Source: Hybos culiciformis (taxonomy: Eukaryota; Arthropoda; Insecta; Diptera; Hybotidae). From it: a stretch of 64,000 nt of DNA. The DNA is taken from positions 106,266,485 through 106,330,484 of the forward strand of contig OZ023273.1 of NCBI GenBank assembly GCA_964007475.1, in the 5' to 3' direction. The notes under the pieces are model-generated. The model was not told where the DNA came from and ran no database searches. It saw only the letters and a list, made by a program, of their open reading frames with translations. The position numbers and the translations under genes were made by a program. Positions 63,119-64,000 of this stretch are shown one piece after another; position 1 is the stretch's first letter; every line of letters starts with the position of its first letter.

Positions 63119-63498
63119 TTATTCGTCAATATCTTTTTCAATTTTTATGGGAATTGAAACAATTGCGTTATCATCTAAGCTTTTTGATTTCTCTCTGGAA
63201 TTTCTTCTTTCTTCCAGGTTTGTGTTATTTTGTTCTGGTACAGACGTTTTCTGTTGCACACCATTTGTTAAGTTTGATATTAGGTCAGGTACAAGCTTAA
63301 AAAATTTATCTGCTACAGATTTCTCGAATTCTAACCTCTGTCTATCGATTCGAAGTCGCTGACGTTGGATTTCATTATTTTCGGCTTGTGTTTTAATCAA
63401 TTGGCCTAGCAAAGCACGATATCCAGTTGGATTTTTCGATGGAGTTCTTGAGCTGAGTAAATTTATTTTCTCAACACTAGAGCTCGAGACCATATTAC
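63119..63498 (-). CDS. Gene 2, last coding exon (C-terminal 125 residues)
   Basis: The acceptor TTTTATTTTAG is followed by GT, which completes the Gly codon begun in the previous exon, then AAT ATG GTC and on to TAA at 63119-63121. After a Ser-rich start comes a charged, probably helical segment, LLGQLIKTQAENNEIQRQRL then RQRLEFEKSVADKFFKLV (visible residues about 166-206), then a polar tail ending IPIKIEKDIDE. IKIE fits the SUMO consensus (hydrophobic-K-x-E). Such RQRLxFEK helices near the C-terminus occur in insect Myb/SANT-like and related DNA-binding proteins, which suggests but does not prove a nuclear regulator. No DNA-binding domain is in the window. Confidence 0.92.
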
Positions 63499-63585
63499 CT
63501 AAAATAAAAGTTAGGATTTAATATAAGAAAATAGCCACGAAAGATTTTAAATAACAGCTTTATTTAAATAACAGTTTTATATTAC
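63499..63585 (-). other. Gene 2 intron (87 bases)
   Basis: GT-AG on the minus strand: donor GTAATA after CTCG, acceptor TTTTAG, phase 1. Removing it keeps one frame through L-G-N-M-V. Its small size is typical of insect introns. Confidence 0.9.
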
Positions 63586-64000
63586 CGAGACTAACGTTGG
63601 ACGATTGACTGGTAATTGTTTTGGGGAAAATAGTAGTTGACGACTGCTGACTAGATGTATTATATATTGTCTTATTTTGTATATCAGGAATGTTTTGAAT
63701 CGACATATTTGAATTGTTTTGTTGATTTTTAGGTACATTTTGAACCAATAACACTTTCATTGGGCCATTATTTGTGTTCATGTTAACAATATTATTTTGT
63801 AGATTTTGTTGTTGGTTTGTATTTTGAGTATAAATAATACGATGAGATTGCGTCTGCTGTTGGGGTTGCGATTGTGTTTTGGGCACAATTTTTGCTGGGA
63901 TTTGAACAGGTTTTTGCACTTGCAGCTGATGCCGTAATTGTTGATTTTGTGTACTGTTAGTTGGTTTCAATAAGAAATTTGTAGGAACCAATGATATTTT
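63586..64000 (-). CDS. Gene 2, Gln/Asn-rich exon, 5' end outside window
   Basis: The frame is open from the window edge (K-I-S-L-V-P-T-N-F...), so this is an internal piece; no start codon is claimed. 138 codons plus one base are visible. It is rich in Q, N, S and T (QSQPQQQTQSHRI; QQQNLQNNIVNMNTNNGPM; KVLLVQNVPKNQQNN), a low-complexity composition common in transcriptional regulators, and lacks the A/T-tract look of chance frames. It ends at a GTAATA donor. Function unknown; neighbours give no operon-type information. Confidence 0.9.

Overview
The window looks like a piece of an extremely A+T-rich animal genome, most probably an insect. The evidence is a STAR-family KH-domain gene split by one very long and one short intron, an 87-base intron in a second gene, GT-AG splice sites, no bacterial gene packing, dense homopolymer runs and a population of small DNA-transposon relatives (MITEs). 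I do not name a species. Most open frames of 60-120 codons here are products of poly-A/poly-T and AT microsatellites and are left out.

Two protein-coding genes are supported, both on the minus strand and both cut by the window. Gene 1 (exons 21659-21788, 1877-1977, 1400-1663) encodes the second half of a QUA1-like region and a complete KH domain of the Sam68/SLM (KHDRBS)/qkr58E family of RNA-binding proteins. Its three exons join in frame around introns of 19,681 and 213 bases. The C-terminal exons lie left of the window and the first coding exon was not securely found. Gene 2 (exons 63586-64000 and 63119-63498) gives the last 264 residues of a Gln/Asn-rich protein with a charged helical segment and a SUMO-consensus-like motif near its C-terminus. 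It is probably nuclear, and I do not recognise it.

The rest is intron or intergenic DNA with mobile-element debris. At 418-858 a decayed LINE reverse-transcriptase fragment is readable on the minus strand. Four non-autonomous families have target-site duplications that can be read directly: a hAT element (13979-14886, TSD TATATACG) with a palindromic TA-flanked MITE nested inside it (14226-14755); a second hAT element (59271-60423, TSD AATTTAAT); a Harbinger-like MITE (32203-32741, TSD TTA) that keeps an ATG followed by a splice donor; and a 390-base TTA-flanked MITE (25017-25406) whose relative is cut by the window's left edge (1-52). There are also two copies of a 182-base TA-flanked MITE (57548-57729, 62481-62661), a 546-base TA-flanked MITE (31623-32168), a 212-base foldback (39676-39887), a 1.7-kb element with 19-base inverted termini (17181-18917) and two looser inverted-repeat units (5078-5510, 20977-21245).

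Three short islands of higher GC and unusual openness (50395-50545, 52429-52516, about 54440-54530) are not explained by the genes and could be unannotated exons or ancient repeats. I see no rRNA, convincing tRNA, CRISPR, operon or complete multi-gene system, and nothing that amounts to a new biological system. The notable content is the transposon nesting and the short unexplained islands.
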